Of a stretch of DNA of 37,972 bases, positions 16,846 to 25,958 are shown piece after piece. Both the position numbers and the translations under genes were made by a program. Position 1 is the first letter of the stretch. Every line of letters begins with the position of its first letter. A model generated the notes under the pieces. It searched no databases and was not told the origin of the DNA. It saw only the letters and a program-made list of their open reading frames with translations. The DNA lies in assembly GCF_000613405.1 (NCBI RefSeq), contig NZ_BAIX01000023.1:1-37972 (forward strand), given 5' to 3'. This DNA comes from Hoylesella enoeca JCM 12259. GTDB taxonomy: Bacteria; Bacteroidota; Bacteroidia; Bacteroidales; Bacteroidaceae.

Positions 16846-19428
16846 TTATATTGTTTCAATCGCCTTAGAAAGTATCCATCCTTCCCTTCCATCATCCAAT
16901 CTGATGGCTACCCAATCATGCAATGTTCTGTCAACAACATCCACTCGCGTGCCTTCGTGAACAATAAATAAGTCTGTTCCACTTTTAACTGGTGTGGTTT
17001 TGACGCTCACCGAGGGTGCAACGACAATTGCTCCGGTGCGGTTAATCAACTTATCTTTTTGCTGAAAAGCGAAAAGATTGCTGCACAAAAACAGTACAAA
17101 GAAACCCGATGCACCGAAAAATCCAATTTTACGCACTACAATCGAGGGGCCGAACAGATACAACAATATGAGTAAAAGAGCTGCAACAATAGACACGATA
17201 GCCGTGAAAGCCCATGTGTCTACATCTGTGAAGTTAACCAAAGCATAGTACCACGTGATGAAAAACATCTCGCTTGGCGGTGCAATCTTATCAATAGTCT
17301 TGCTCCGAGAGAATTGAAGATTGAAGTTGATAGCCTTATCTCCGGGTGCCAACAGATGTGCACGCTCATATGACAAGATGGCTTTCGTGATCTGATCAGA
17401 TCTGAAATAGGCATTGCCGAGATTGTAATACAAGTCTGCACTGACACCTTTCTTCAACAGATCTTCATAATCTTTGATGGCTTGTTGATAATTGCCCTTC
17501 TGATATTCGGCATCAGCCTCTTGTTTAGTCACGGCTGAAACCGATAAAGATAATGTCAACATAGACAACAAAAACAATGCTTTCGCACTTGTGTTTACTG
17601 TCTTTTTCGTTTTCTTTTTCATCACATCTTCGATCTCCATGATTGCAGTCATAGCCGACTCGAATGTTTTCGCCATATTTCCGGCAATATCTCCGGGAGC
17701 GTAATGCTCCATTTCACACTCATCGAGAGCACTCGTAAATTTCTTAATCGTCGCCGAATCAACAGTGTTCTGCTGTAATTTGTCGGCTATGTTTTCACGA
17801 GATAACTGTTCAATAGGCATATTTAGTTTGTCACCTACATATCCCCAAAGAGCGCGAAGCACCTCATCGTAAAACTCGCTTTGCTTTCCTTGCAACATCA
17901 ATTGATTGGCTTTGCGTAACCGTTTGGTTGCAACCTTATTGGCTTTGCGGCCTTTCACCTTGACAATATCAGCATTTTCGATGGCTCGCCTACGGAAGAC
18001 AATCAAGAGAACAACGAATGCGCATAAAGGTAACAGCAGACTAATCCAATAAGAAGTGGAGTCGAAAAAGAAGTCATCAATAGCGTGTTGACTTGTATTT
18101 CCAAGTTTCAGCGGACGTATATCACGGTCTTTCTCTTCGCTATAATCGACAACATCGCCTGTCTTTCCATCACCTTTGGCCACAGAAATATTGAAAGAGC
18201 GAGTTTTGATGGTCTTATATTGATTGGTGCTCGTGTCATAATAAGTAAGCTCAATACTTGGAATCGTATATTGACCTTGATTTCTCGGTACGGCCAGGAA
18301 GTCATAAATCATATTTCCTTCCACACCATTGGTTGTGAGTTTGGTCTTATCCGTAACTTTCGCATCATATTGATCAAAGTCTTTTGGAAAGTTAACAACT
18401 GGCTGTTTGATGAGTTTCAAGTTGCCAACACCACCTATAACGACTTGCAAAGAGACAGGATTACCGGCTCGGACTTCATTTTTATTAAGCTGAGCAGAGA
18501 TATTAAACTGCCCGACACCACCTGAAAAGTTGGCTGGGCGATGTGGTAACGGATCTACTTGAATGGTTAATCCCGGTGCAACTATATTTCTTTTGACTTC
18601 CGTATAACCTGAACCGCCATTGAAAAAAGCCTCAAACGGATCCACGGAACGGTTTTGCTGGACGATAATTCCTTTAAAAGTAATGCTCGGAATAGTCAAT
18701 TTGCCGGTCATTTGCGGATACATCACATATTGACTCCATGTCACACAGCGATAAGTTCGACCATTTACGCGCTCTATATGAAAGCTTTTCTGTTGCGGTA
18801 AAGGTATTTCCTGTGTGTGAAAGCCTGTCAAATCGGGCATATCTCCTTGTAATTGAGTGAGATCAACAGTCGTATATACCTTATAAGTAAGCAATATCGG
18901 CTCTTGTTCGTGCACTCTTCGCTTGTTGGCACTCACTTTAATAAACAAGTCGCTACCACTAATAGCCGAACCGGCAGCTCTCGGATGCGGTTCGTCTTCA
19001 TAATCATCGTGCATTTTCGGAGCACTGTTAGCACTTGCACGAGTCGTTCCCGACACTGTAATTGTCACTGACCGTGAGGCGATTGTGCGTCCATTAACTG
19101 TTGCATGAGCCGCAGGAATCGTGTAAGTGCCGTTTTTTCCGGCATAAAGTGTATAGGTATAAGTAATTGAAGATGATGAACTCGTGTGCCCATTCACCAT
19201 TTGGAAACTTGATTGCGAGGATGTATAAGGTCCCGCAATAACTTCAAGTGCAGAAGGAATATTACCTGCCCGGAAATTTTCTACACTCTGGGTGCTCACC
19301 GTATAAGCAATTCGGAAGTTCTCGCCCAACGCCACGCGCGACGGAGCCGATACTGAAATGCTCTGCGCCCGCACCACGGTTGCTATGAACACCACTATAT
19401 ATAACAGACTCAATTTTCTCATTTTCAC
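16846..19428 (-). CDS. batD: BatD-BatE fusion protein
   Basis: The 860-aa product joins two proteins that are separate in Bacteroides. Residues 1-22 form a signal peptide, 23-455 the periplasmic beta-rich BatD repeats, 461-478 a membrane helix and 479-600 a cytoplasmic helical region. At Met603 (codon at 17622) a second signal-like segment begins (lysine-rich MKKKTKKT, hydrophobic 616-632 ending SVSAV). It is followed by TPRs (634-700), two membrane helices (739-760 and 770-790) and an SH3-like domain (about 798-860), the layout of BatE. The Bat proteins are linked to aerotolerance in Bacteroides fragilis and probably form an envelope complex with MoxR and the VWA proteins. Met603 could also be a separate internal start. 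It lies 35 bp after batC. Confidence 0.85.
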   Translation of the reverse strand: MKMRKLSLLYIVVFIATVVRAQSISVSAPSRVALGENFRIAYTVSTQSVENFRAGNIPSALEVIAGPYTSSQSSFQMVNGHTSSSSSITYTYTLYAGKNGTYTIPAAHATVNGRTIASRSVTITVSGTTRASANSAPKMHDDYEDEPHPRAAGSAISGSDLFIKVSANKRRVHEQEPILLTYKVYTTVDLTQLQGDMPDLTGFHTQEIPLPQQKSFHIERVNGRTYRCVTWSQYVMYPQMTGKLTIPSITFKGIIVQQNRSVDPFEAFFNGGSGYTEVKRNIVAPGLTIQVDPLPHRPANFSGGVGQFNISAQLNKNEVRAGNPVSLQVVIGGVGNLKLIKQPVVNFPKDFDQYDAKVTDKTKLTTNGVEGNMIYDFLAVPRNQGQYTIPSIELTYYDTSTNQYKTIKTRSFNISVAKGDGKTGDVVDYSEEKDRDIRPLKLGNTSQHAIDDFFFDSTSYWISLLLPLCAFVVLLIVFRRRAIENADIVKVKGRKANKVATKRLRKANQLMLQGKQSEFYDEVLRALWGYVGDKLNMPIEQLSRENIADKLQQNTVDSATIKKFTSALDECEMEHYAPGDIAGNMAKTFESAMTAIMEIEDVMKKKTKKTVNTSAKALFLLSMLTLSLSVSAVTKQEADAEYQKGNYQQAIKDYEDLLKKGVSADLYYNLGNAYFRSDQITKAILSYERAHLLAPGDKAINFNLQFSRSKTIDKIAPPSEMFFITWYYALVNFTDVDTWAFTAIVSIVAALLLILLYLFGPSIVVRKIGFFGASGFFVLFLCSNLFAFQQKDKLINRTGAIVVAPSVSVKTTPVKSGTDLFIVHEGTRVDVVDRTLHDWVAIRLDDGREGWILSKAIETI

Positions 19429-19463
19429 TCTCTACTCACAATCAAACAAACAGCCACGCACAC

Positions 19464-20162
19464 TTACCAGTTTTTCTGCAAACGCTTGGTTCCCTGCTTT
19501 TGCATCGCTTTTTTCAGTCGCTGTTGGGTTGCTTTCTCCTCTTGTACGGCTGCATTCAGCAATTGTTCAGCGTTTTCCTTACTCATCTGTTCTTGTGGTT
19601 GCTGCTGTTTTTGTTGGTCTTTGTTTTTGTCTTTATCTTTGTTTTGCTGTTTCTGATCTTGCTTTTGTTTATCTTGATCATTCTTTTTCTTGTTGTCTTT
19701 ACTGCTTCCTCCTTTGTTCTGTTGTTTGTTTTGGCGTTTGCAAAGTGCAAGATTATAACGCGTTTCGTTGTCATTGGGGTTGTTTCTCAATGCTTCTTCA
19801 TACGCTTTAATGGCTTCACCATACATCTGATGACCTTGACAGATGACGCCGATGTTATGATATACCTTTGCTTTACGAATCTTGTTGGTCTCTAATTTAC
19901 CTGCACGCTCATACTGGACGATGGCCGCCGAGTCTTTTTGTTGCTGCATCAGGGCACAGCCCAAATTATAAACCGCTTGCGGATTTTCTGCATTACGGGC
20001 AATCGCTTTCCGATATTCGACCTCAGACTTAGCAAATTGTTGTCGGCGATAAAGACGATTTCCTTGGCGGATCGCCTGTCTGTCGGCCTGCGCCCAAAGT
20101 GCATCAACACACACAAAGGTCAATATCAACGTGATCAATATAACTCTTATCTCTACTCTCAT
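19464..20162 (-). CDS. batC: BatC, periplasmic TPR protein
   Basis: This 232-aa protein has a signal peptide (residues 1-24, ending LWAQ). Three TPR units follow (about 30-140; NPQAVYNLGCALMQQQKDSA and EALRNNPNDNETRYNLALC are clear), then a striking Lys/Gln/Asp/Asn-rich, low-complexity stretch (about 142-195) and a helical tail. TPR proteins with such a charged tail are typical of BatC. It probably scaffolds the Bat complex in the periplasm. It lies 9 bp after batB and 35 bp before the batD-batE fusion. Confidence 0.88.
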   Translation of the reverse strand: MRVEIRVILITLILTFVCVDALWAQADRQAIRQGNRLYRRQQFAKSEVEYRKAIARNAENPQAVYNLGCALMQQQKDSAAIVQYERAGKLETNKIRKAKVYHNIGVICQGHQMYGEAIKAYEEALRNNPNDNETRYNLALCKRQNKQQNKGGSSKDNKKKNDQDKQKQDQKQQNKDKDKNKDQQKQQQPQEQMSKENAEQLLNAAVQEEKATQQRLKKAMQKQGTKRLQKNW

Positions 20163-20171
20163 TGTCTCACT

Positions 20172-21193
20172 CTACTTACGTTTGAACAATTTGACATTCT
20201 TGAATAAAGGATTCTTGCGTTCCAGCAAACACACTTCTGCGATCAAAAGGAGCACGACCAAGATACCGAAAGCCTGAAACTGCTCATCGTATTCACTGTA
20301 AATCACACTCTCGGTTTCGCCTTTTTGCAATTTCGTCAACTCGTTATTCAATTTCTCTTGTGCATCATTCGTGTTGTCGACATGAATATAAGTACCGCTC
20401 CCAGCTTGTGCAATCTCCCGACACATCTGCTCATTCAGGGCTGTCATAACGGTTTGTCCGCTCACATCTTTCATATACCCGCCATTGCCGTCGGGTATCG
20501 GAGCGCCGGCAGTTGTGCCCACGCCGAGAATGAAGACATTGATACCTTTCTTCTTGGCAGCCTTTGCCGCCTCGACAGCTCCACCTTCGTGGTCTTCTCC
20601 ATCAGTAATGATGATGATGCTTTGCCCACATTTTCCTGTTGCGTGAAACTGTTGATTGAAAGATTGATGGCGTGTGCGATATCTGTGCCTTGCGTGGCAA
20701 TCAGAGACGGATCGATATTCTGCAAAAACATCTTAGCCGACACATAGTCGCTCGTTATGGGCAATTGGACGAACGCATCACCTGCAAACACGATGAGACC
20801 TATCTTATCATTGGTGAACTTGTCAACCAAATTCTCAACCAAGAGTTTGCTCTTGTCCAAACGAGTGGGCGCCACATCCTGGCAAAGCATCGAATTACTG
20901 ATGTCCAAAGCGATGATAGTCTCAATGCCGTTACGCTTTTCGTGCGAAATCTTACTACCCATTTGAGGACGTGCCAGCATCAAGATCAACAAGGCTAAAG
21001 CAGCCTGCAACAACCAGAATTTAACCGTTGGACGATAGGCCGAAACACCCGTCATCATCTCCTTTAATAATAGGGGGTCTCCAAATAACCGTAATTTGCT
21101 TCGCCGTTGACGCCAAATTGCAAGACGAATAACGGTTAACAGCGGGACGATTAACAGTAACCAGAGATATGAGGGATCTTCAAATCTAAACAT
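20172..21193 (-). CDS. batB: BatB, VWA-domain membrane protein, frameshifted
   Basis: The first frame (from 21193) reads an N-terminal membrane anchor with two helices (about 8-26 and 58-75) and a von Willebrand A domain with the metal-site motif ALDISNS (95-101). After NVG it slips into nonsense. Inserting one base near 20624-20627 (GGGC to GGGCC on the coding strand) restores Q-S-I-I-I-I-T-D-G-E-D, the expected VWA strand, and joins the second frame (GTTAGAPIPDGNGGYMKD..., to 20172) with its C-terminal membrane helix. The corrected length is 340 aa, normal for BatB. The intact neighbours suggest a sequence error rather than a dead gene. BatB likely acts with BatA and MoxR in the envelope. 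Confidence 0.85.
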
Positions 21194-21240
21194 GTCTTTG
21201 TTTTTTTAAGCAACTTACTTATACCGAATGATTTAGCGGA

Positions 21241-22239
21241 TCACGGTATGCGGCGGAATACGGTGGTGCGCAACAGGATCTCAAGCAGTAATAACAAGAT
21301 TGCGGCCAATGCAAAAGGCTGATAGGCTTCATAGCGCTTGGAAAACTTCTTGACATCCATTTTCGACTTCTCTAACTTGTCGATGTCTTTGTAAATCTGC
21401 TTGAGCTGCTGATTGTTTGTAGCTCGATAGAAATTACCTTGCGTTGCTGCAGCGATGTCACTCAATGTTTTCGTGTCTATTTCAACCGGAATATTGACAT
21501 ATTGAACACCTCCTGCCACCGGCATCGGGTATCGGGCAACTTTGTTTGTACCCACACCGATGGTATAAACTCTAATTCCTAAGCTCTTAGCAATTTGTGC
21601 AGCGGTCATCGGAGAAAGGTCACCTGTATTGTTAGAACCATCTGTCAGTAGGATAACGACCTTGCTTTTGGCTTTCGATTCTTTTAATCTACTAACAGCA
21701 TTAGCCAATCCCATTCCGATAGCTGTGCCATCATTGATGAGTCCTCGAGCTGCAATATCGGTACGAACACTGTGCAACAAATTAAGCAATGATGCGTGAT
21801 CGGTTGTCATTGGACATTGGGTGAAAGCCTCACCGGCAAAAATTGTCAATCCGATATTATCGTTCGGGCGCCCCGCGATAAATTCGGCAGCAACGTCTTT
21901 GGCTGCTTCCATCCGGTTGGGACGTAGATCTTCGGCTAGCATCGACGTCGAAACATCCATTGCCAGCATAATATCGATACCCTCGACAGACTTATTTCCC
22001 CACGAGGTATGGGTTTGTGGACGAGCCAAAACGATGATAACCGCAACGAAAGTGAGACATCGCAAGACCATTGGAAGATTGATCAGGCGAATCCGCCAAC
22101 TCTTAGGCGCAAAGCGATAAGCATAAGTGTCACTCAGCTTCATTGTCGGTTCGCTCTTCTTACTGTACAGAAAATACCACAGAAGATAGGGTATCAACAG
22201 CAGAAGTAGCAGGAAATATTCTTTGCTTGCAAATTCCAT
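21241..22239 (-). CDS. batA: BatA, VWA-domain membrane protein
   Basis: This 332-aa protein has an N-terminal helix (about 8-25), a second helix (57-73) followed by the ARPQ motif, then a VWA domain with an intact metal-ion-dependent adhesion site: DVSTS (95-99), the Thr in the MTTDHA loop and VVILLTDGSNN. A C-terminal membrane helix (about 308-326) closes it. BatA and BatB are sister proteins; MoxR-type ATPases act on such VWA partners. It starts 11 bp after the preceding Bat-cluster membrane protein gene, within the operon. Confidence 0.93.
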   Translation of the reverse strand: MEFASKEYFLLLLLLIPYLLWYFLYSKKSEPTMKLSDTYAYRFAPKSWRIRLINLPMVLRCLTFVAVIIVLARPQTHTSWGNKSVEGIDIMLAMDVSTSMLAEDLRPNRMEAAKDVAAEFIAGRPNDNIGLTIFAGEAFTQCPMTTDHASLLNLLHSVRTDIAARGLINDGTAIGMGLANAVSRLKESKAKSKVVILLTDGSNNTGDLSPMTAAQIAKSLGIRVYTIGVGTNKVARYPMPVAGGVQYVNIPVEIDTKTLSDIAAATQGNFYRATNNQQLKQIYKDIDKLEKSKMDVKKFSKRYEAYQPFALAAILLLLLEILLRTTVFRRIP

Positions 22240-22250
22240 TTCATTCTATT

Positions 22251-23321
22251 TTACATCAGCAGTTGCGAGACTCCATAAATAACATAAGCCAACAACGCTA
22301 CAACAATCACGGCGATAGCATAAATCAACGATTTGATCGTAATGCGAAGCTGTTTCGTTTTCAAGTCTTCGGCACTGAGTTTCGGTACGATTCGCTCTGT
22401 CGTTGCTTCCCCTTCCAACTTCGTTTCGTCGATAAAATGAATTGCGTTTAACAAGTTGGCATCATTCTCATTGATGAGAGTTGAATACTTGGCAAACTTT
22501 ACTAAATCGGCCGTTGCAAAGAGTTCGCGCAACTCATCAATCATTTTCTGATCGCCGGTAGTTTGGAGATGCGAGATGATTTCGGCTGAAGTCATTTCCA
22601 TTGCATTGAATCCGAACCGATCTTTGATATACTGCCGCAGTGTCTCTGTCAGTTTGGTGTAATATGTCTTTTGATCTTCTGAAGCTGGTAAACGGTCTTC
22701 TTTCAATTTCTCTATGGCCGACATCGCCCGTTGGTGAGGCAGAATACGCTTGACAATACGTATTCTTGTGATGATGGGTTTATTCTGTCTAAGTCGGATG
22801 AAAAGGTAAAATCCGAGTCCACAAAGTATGACGACCAAAACACTCAACCAAAAGAAAGTGCTCCATTCAGCCCATTGAAAAGGATTGTCCTGCACATCTT
22901 TGGGCGGGAAAAACTGATTGGGATGCAGCGTGTCGACATCAACGGTGAGCACTTTCAAAGCCAATGGATTGCCTCGATACATCTTGCCGTTGACACGCAC
23001 ATTCATCCCGGGAATTGCATAGAGATGTTCGTCAAAGGAAGTGAGTGTAAATATTTTCGAGACCCGTACTAATCCATTATCCAAGTCTGCCGTATCGACA
23101 ACCGAAGAACCTAAAACCTCTACGCCGGGTATAATATGCTGCAACGGTTTAAACTCCGGAAACACTACCGATATCCCCTTAGGTCCTGTCACACCAACCG
23201 TCATCCGTGCCTGCTGACCAATCAAAATCGCTACGGAATCTATCTTGGCATCGACCGAAATCTGTGCAACAACGGCGCGGGTAACCAGCAATCCGATAAT
23301 CAATATAACAAATTTCTTCAT
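22251..23321 (-). CDS. Bat-cluster membrane protein of unknown function
   Basis: This 356-aa protein starts at the ATG at 23321 (MKKFVILIIGLLVTRAVVAQ, a signal peptide), preceded by an AGAGG-like ribosome site. An in-frame ATG at 23339 would overlap the DUF58 gene. A periplasmic beta-rich domain (about 22-155) resembles the N-terminal repeats of BatD. A membrane helix (about 160-182) and a cytoplasmic helical region (RLPASEDQKTYYTKLTETLR, then FGFNAMEMTSAEIISHLQ) follow, and a C-terminal helix. Proteins of this layout sit between DUF58 and batA in Bacteroidetes. I know no established function; it may be a second BatD-like partner of the complex. Confidence 0.75.
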   Translation of the reverse strand: MKKFVILIIGLLVTRAVVAQISVDAKIDSVAILIGQQARMTVGVTGPKGISVVFPEFKPLQHIIPGVEVLGSSVVDTADLDNGLVRVSKIFTLTSFDEHLYAIPGMNVRVNGKMYRGNPLALKVLTVDVDTLHPNQFFPPKDVQDNPFQWAEWSTFFWLSVLVVILCGLGFYLFIRLRQNKPIITRIRIVKRILPHQRAMSAIEKLKEDRLPASEDQKTYYTKLTETLRQYIKDRFGFNAMEMTSAEIISHLQTTGDQKMIDELRELFATADLVKFAKYSTLINENDANLLNAIHFIDETKLEGEATTERIVPKLSAEDLKTKQLRITIKSLIYAIAVIVVALLAYVIYGVSQLLM

Positions 23322-23322
23322 C

Positions 23323-24192
23323 TTAACCTCTCTGATCAAACAACAACATCATAGATTTCACATAGTCTTCATTGGTTGCGACGGATGTCCAATCTACGTT
23401 GCTCTTGGCAAATATTTGCCTGATTTGATCCTCACGTTCCATCCAATAACGTGTATGAGCCTGTCTGAGACGTTTGCTCGACGTATCAATGAACATCTCA
23501 TGTCCCGTTTCAGCATCGCACACTTTCATCAAACCGATGTCCGGCAACGCCTTAGCCCGTGGATCGTAAACCTGAATAGCCACCACGTCGTGCTTAGAAT
23601 TGGCTATCTGCAACTCTTTCTCAAAGTCTTGTCGCGTATAGAAATCGCTCAAAACAAACGCCGTACACCGCCGTTTCATCACTCTTGTAAGATAACGAAT
23701 GGCTTCTGCCAAATCTGTTTTCTTGCTTTCGGAATGAAAGTCGAGCATCTCGCGAATAATATATAAAATGTGTTTGCGCCCTTTTTTAGGCGGAATATAT
23801 TTCTCAATGTGGTCTGAAAAGAAAATAACACCGATCTTATCATTGTTCTGAATGGCACTGAATGCCAGCGTTGCAGCAATCTCTGTAACCATATCGCGCT
23901 TGGTTTGGCAAGTTGAGCCGAAGTCTAACGAACCGCTGACATCAATCAACAACATCACCGTCAACTCACGTTCCTCTTCAAACACCTTGACATAAGGGCG
24001 ATGAAAACGAGCCGTCACATTCCAATCAATATCGCGCACATCGTCGCCGAACTGATATTCGCGAACTTCTGAGAATGCCATTCCCCTGCCTTTAAAGGCA
24101 GAATGATATTGGCCCGCAAAGATATTGCGACTCAATCCACGCGTTTTGATCTCGATCTTGCGTACTTTTTTTAAAATCTCTTGCGTATCCAT
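23323..24192 (-). CDS. DUF58 (VWA-like) protein
   Basis: This 289-aa soluble protein starts at the ATG at 24192 (MDTQEILKKVRKIEIKTRGL). Upstream in-frame codons lie inside moxR and are ignored. The DUF58 signature region is REYQFGDDVRDIDWNVTAR (about 44-62), followed by a VWA-like fold with DVSGS (84-88) as metal site and FVLSDF. DUF58 proteins almost always accompany MoxR ATPases, probably as their cytoplasmic substrate or adaptor. It lies 1 bp after moxR and 1 bp before the next gene. Confidence 0.93.
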   Translation of the reverse strand: MDTQEILKKVRKIEIKTRGLSRNIFAGQYHSAFKGRGMAFSEVREYQFGDDVRDIDWNVTARFHRPYVKVFEEERELTVMLLIDVSGSLDFGSTCQTKRDMVTEIAATLAFSAIQNNDKIGVIFFSDHIEKYIPPKKGRKHILYIIREMLDFHSESKKTDLAEAIRYLTRVMKRRCTAFVLSDFYTRQDFEKELQIANSKHDVVAIQVYDPRAKALPDIGLMKVCDAETGHEMFIDTSSKRLRQAHTRYWMEREDQIRQIFAKSNVDWTSVATNEDYVKSMMLLFDQRG

Positions 24193-24193
24193 A

Positions 24194-25189
24194 TTAAGGC
24201 ACTTCCACCTTATTGATAATCTTAGAGACGATTTCCTCGCTAGTAACATTGCTGGCCTCAGCCTCATAAGAAAGCCCGATGCGATGGCGAAGCACATCAT
24301 GAGCAACGGCACGAACATCTTCCGGCACCACAAAACCACGGTGTTTGATGAATGCATAAGCGCGAGCGGCTTTCGCAAGATTGATACTTGCACGCGGAGA
24401 ACCGCCGAATGTGATCATATCTTTCAATTCAGCCAGCTGATAACGATCAGGATATCGACTCGCAAAGACGATGTCTGCGATATATTGTGCAATCTTATCA
24501 TCAATATAAACCTGATTAACAATCTCACGAGCACGCAGAATTTCCTCGGCTGTCGTTACCGGATTGACCGTCGGAAGAGCTCCTTGTAAGTTCTCACGGA
24601 TAATCAATTTCTCTTCATCAATCGTCGGATAATCTACCACCACTTTGAGCATAAAGCGGTCAACTTGTGCTTCGGGCAATTGATAAGTGCCTTCTTGTTC
24701 GATCGGATTCTGTGTTGCCATCACCAAGAAAGGGTTAGGAAGTCCGAAAGTCTTCTCTCCGATGGTCACCTGATGCTCTTGCATTGCCTCTAAGAGAGCA
24801 CTTTGCACCTTGGCCGGAGCACGATTGATCTCATCGGCCAACACGAAATTGGCGAAAACGGGACCTTTCTTGACCTGGAATTTCTCATCTTTCTGTGAGT
24901 AGATCATGGTTCCCACCACATCGGCCGGCAACAAGTCGGGCGTAAACTGAATGCGACTGTAATCCGCATCAATGAGTTGTGCCAGCGTCTTAATGGCCAA
25001 CGTCTTAGCCAAACCTGGCACACCTTCTAACAGAATATGTCCATCGCTCAACAGAGAGATGAGCAACGAGTCGACAAGATGTTTCTGACCTACAATCACC
25101 CGATCCATACCCGTCATCAGATTCGTAACAAATGTGCTCTGCTGTTGAATTTTTATGTTCAATTCCTGAATGTCGAAAGCTTCTGCCAT
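24194..25189 (-). CDS. moxR: MoxR-family AAA+ ATPase
   Basis: MoxR, 331 aa, has Walker A GVPGLAKT (56-63), Walker B VLADEINRAP (about 115-124) and sensor 1 in MATQNPIEQEGTY, all intact. The C-terminal AAA-lid (about 230-325) contains SPRASINLAKAARAYA. MoxR ATPases remodel VWA-domain proteins, here probably DUF58, BatA and BatB. It is the first gene of an 11-gene minus-strand run, with a candidate promoter about 35 bp upstream. Confidence 0.95.
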   Translation of the reverse strand: MAEAFDIQELNIKIQQQSTFVTNLMTGMDRVIVGQKHLVDSLLISLLSDGHILLEGVPGLAKTLAIKTLAQLIDADYSRIQFTPDLLPADVVGTMIYSQKDEKFQVKKGPVFANFVLADEINRAPAKVQSALLEAMQEHQVTIGEKTFGLPNPFLVMATQNPIEQEGTYQLPEAQVDRFMLKVVVDYPTIDEEKLIIRENLQGALPTVNPVTTAEEILRAREIVNQVYIDDKIAQYIADIVFASRYPDRYQLAELKDMITFGGSPRASINLAKAARAYAFIKHRGFVVPEDVRAVAHDVLRHRIGLSYEAEASNVTSEEIVSKIINKVEVP

Positions 25190-25223
25190 AATAATTCTCT
25201 TTTGTTCGATTTTAAATTATGGG

Positions 25224-25231
25224 CAAAATTA
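25224..25231 (-). promoter_or_regulatory. Candidate moxR/bat operon promoter (-7 element)
   Basis: TAATTTTG on the minus strand (25231-25224) matches TAnnTTTG, with a T-rich TTTTC about 21 bp further upstream as a weak -33 element. The leader to the moxR ATG would be under 35 nt. Confidence 0.45.
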
Positions 25232-25904
25232 CAATATTCTGCATAGAGCGGCGAAAACGGGCAACTAAATTATATTAAAAATCCGCCTGAATACCCATAA
25301 ATTAAGAAAGTTTTGGCTATTCGGATCAATCAATCGGGCGTGTAATCATCAGACAAATTTCAACGACGATGAAATGATGCCGGGATCGACAGTCGTCAAC
25401 CATGTCAATCGCTATTCAAAACGAATGCAAATGCATATCATCTCATTTATTTGTCCACTTGCCAGTTCGTCAACTTAGGGCTTGGTTTCTTTTCAAAATC
25501 GTGTATGAAGAATCTTGACAACTCCTCTCATGAGAATCGCTTCAAATCGATCGGCGTTTCCCTCGGTCTTAAATACGCGAAAAATGAGAGCCTTTTAAAT
25601 CGCTGTTTTACAATAAAAACGAAACAAAATACATGTTTCCGAATCTCGAAAAACATCTCATCCATTGTTATTCAATCATTATTCAGCATACGATTGAGGA
25701 TGAATGAGCGTGCAACCAATGGTAATTCGCATTGCTTTTGACGTCAAATCAACATGTCATGTTGCGAAAAACAAAAAATGATTGCATTTCTTTCCAATTT
25801 CGATTTCTATTTCAGCAGTTCGCGAAGTGTTAATTTTCGGATAAGAGACTTGACAAAAACAAGTTTTCCGAAACGACAGACCAACACCTCGATAAGTAAA
25901 CGAA
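25232..25904. other. Noncoding gap between moxR and the phosphosugar mutase
   Basis: About 670 bp lie upstream of moxR without a convincing gene. Short frames (for example 25451-25741 plus strand) are Ser/Asn/Lys-rich, have no recognisable domain and no promoter-like element ahead. The stretch is richer in A and T than its neighbours. I see no direct repeats or strong hairpins apart from the terminator at 25905-25936. It could hold a decayed gene or regulatory sequence for the bat operon. Confidence 0.5.
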
Positions 25905-25936
25905 GAAACGAGTCGACAGCCTCGCCGACTCGTTTC
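25905..25936 (-). terminator. Hairpin after the phosphosugar mutase gene
   Basis: GAAACGAGTCG (25905-25915) and CGACTCGTTTC (25926-25936) form an 11-bp perfect stem with a 10-nt loop, 22 bp beyond the stop of the mutase gene. On the minus strand a T-containing stretch (TTCGTTTACTT) follows, a moderate terminator tail. Confidence 0.7.
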
Positions 25937-25958
25937 TCTATCTGTTGATTCTTTCGGA

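Noticed and set aside
25451..25948. Two short plus-strand frames in the gap before moxR
   Set aside because: Low-complexity Ser/Asn/Lys/Arg-rich peptides with no promoter element, no ribosome site and no recognisable motif.
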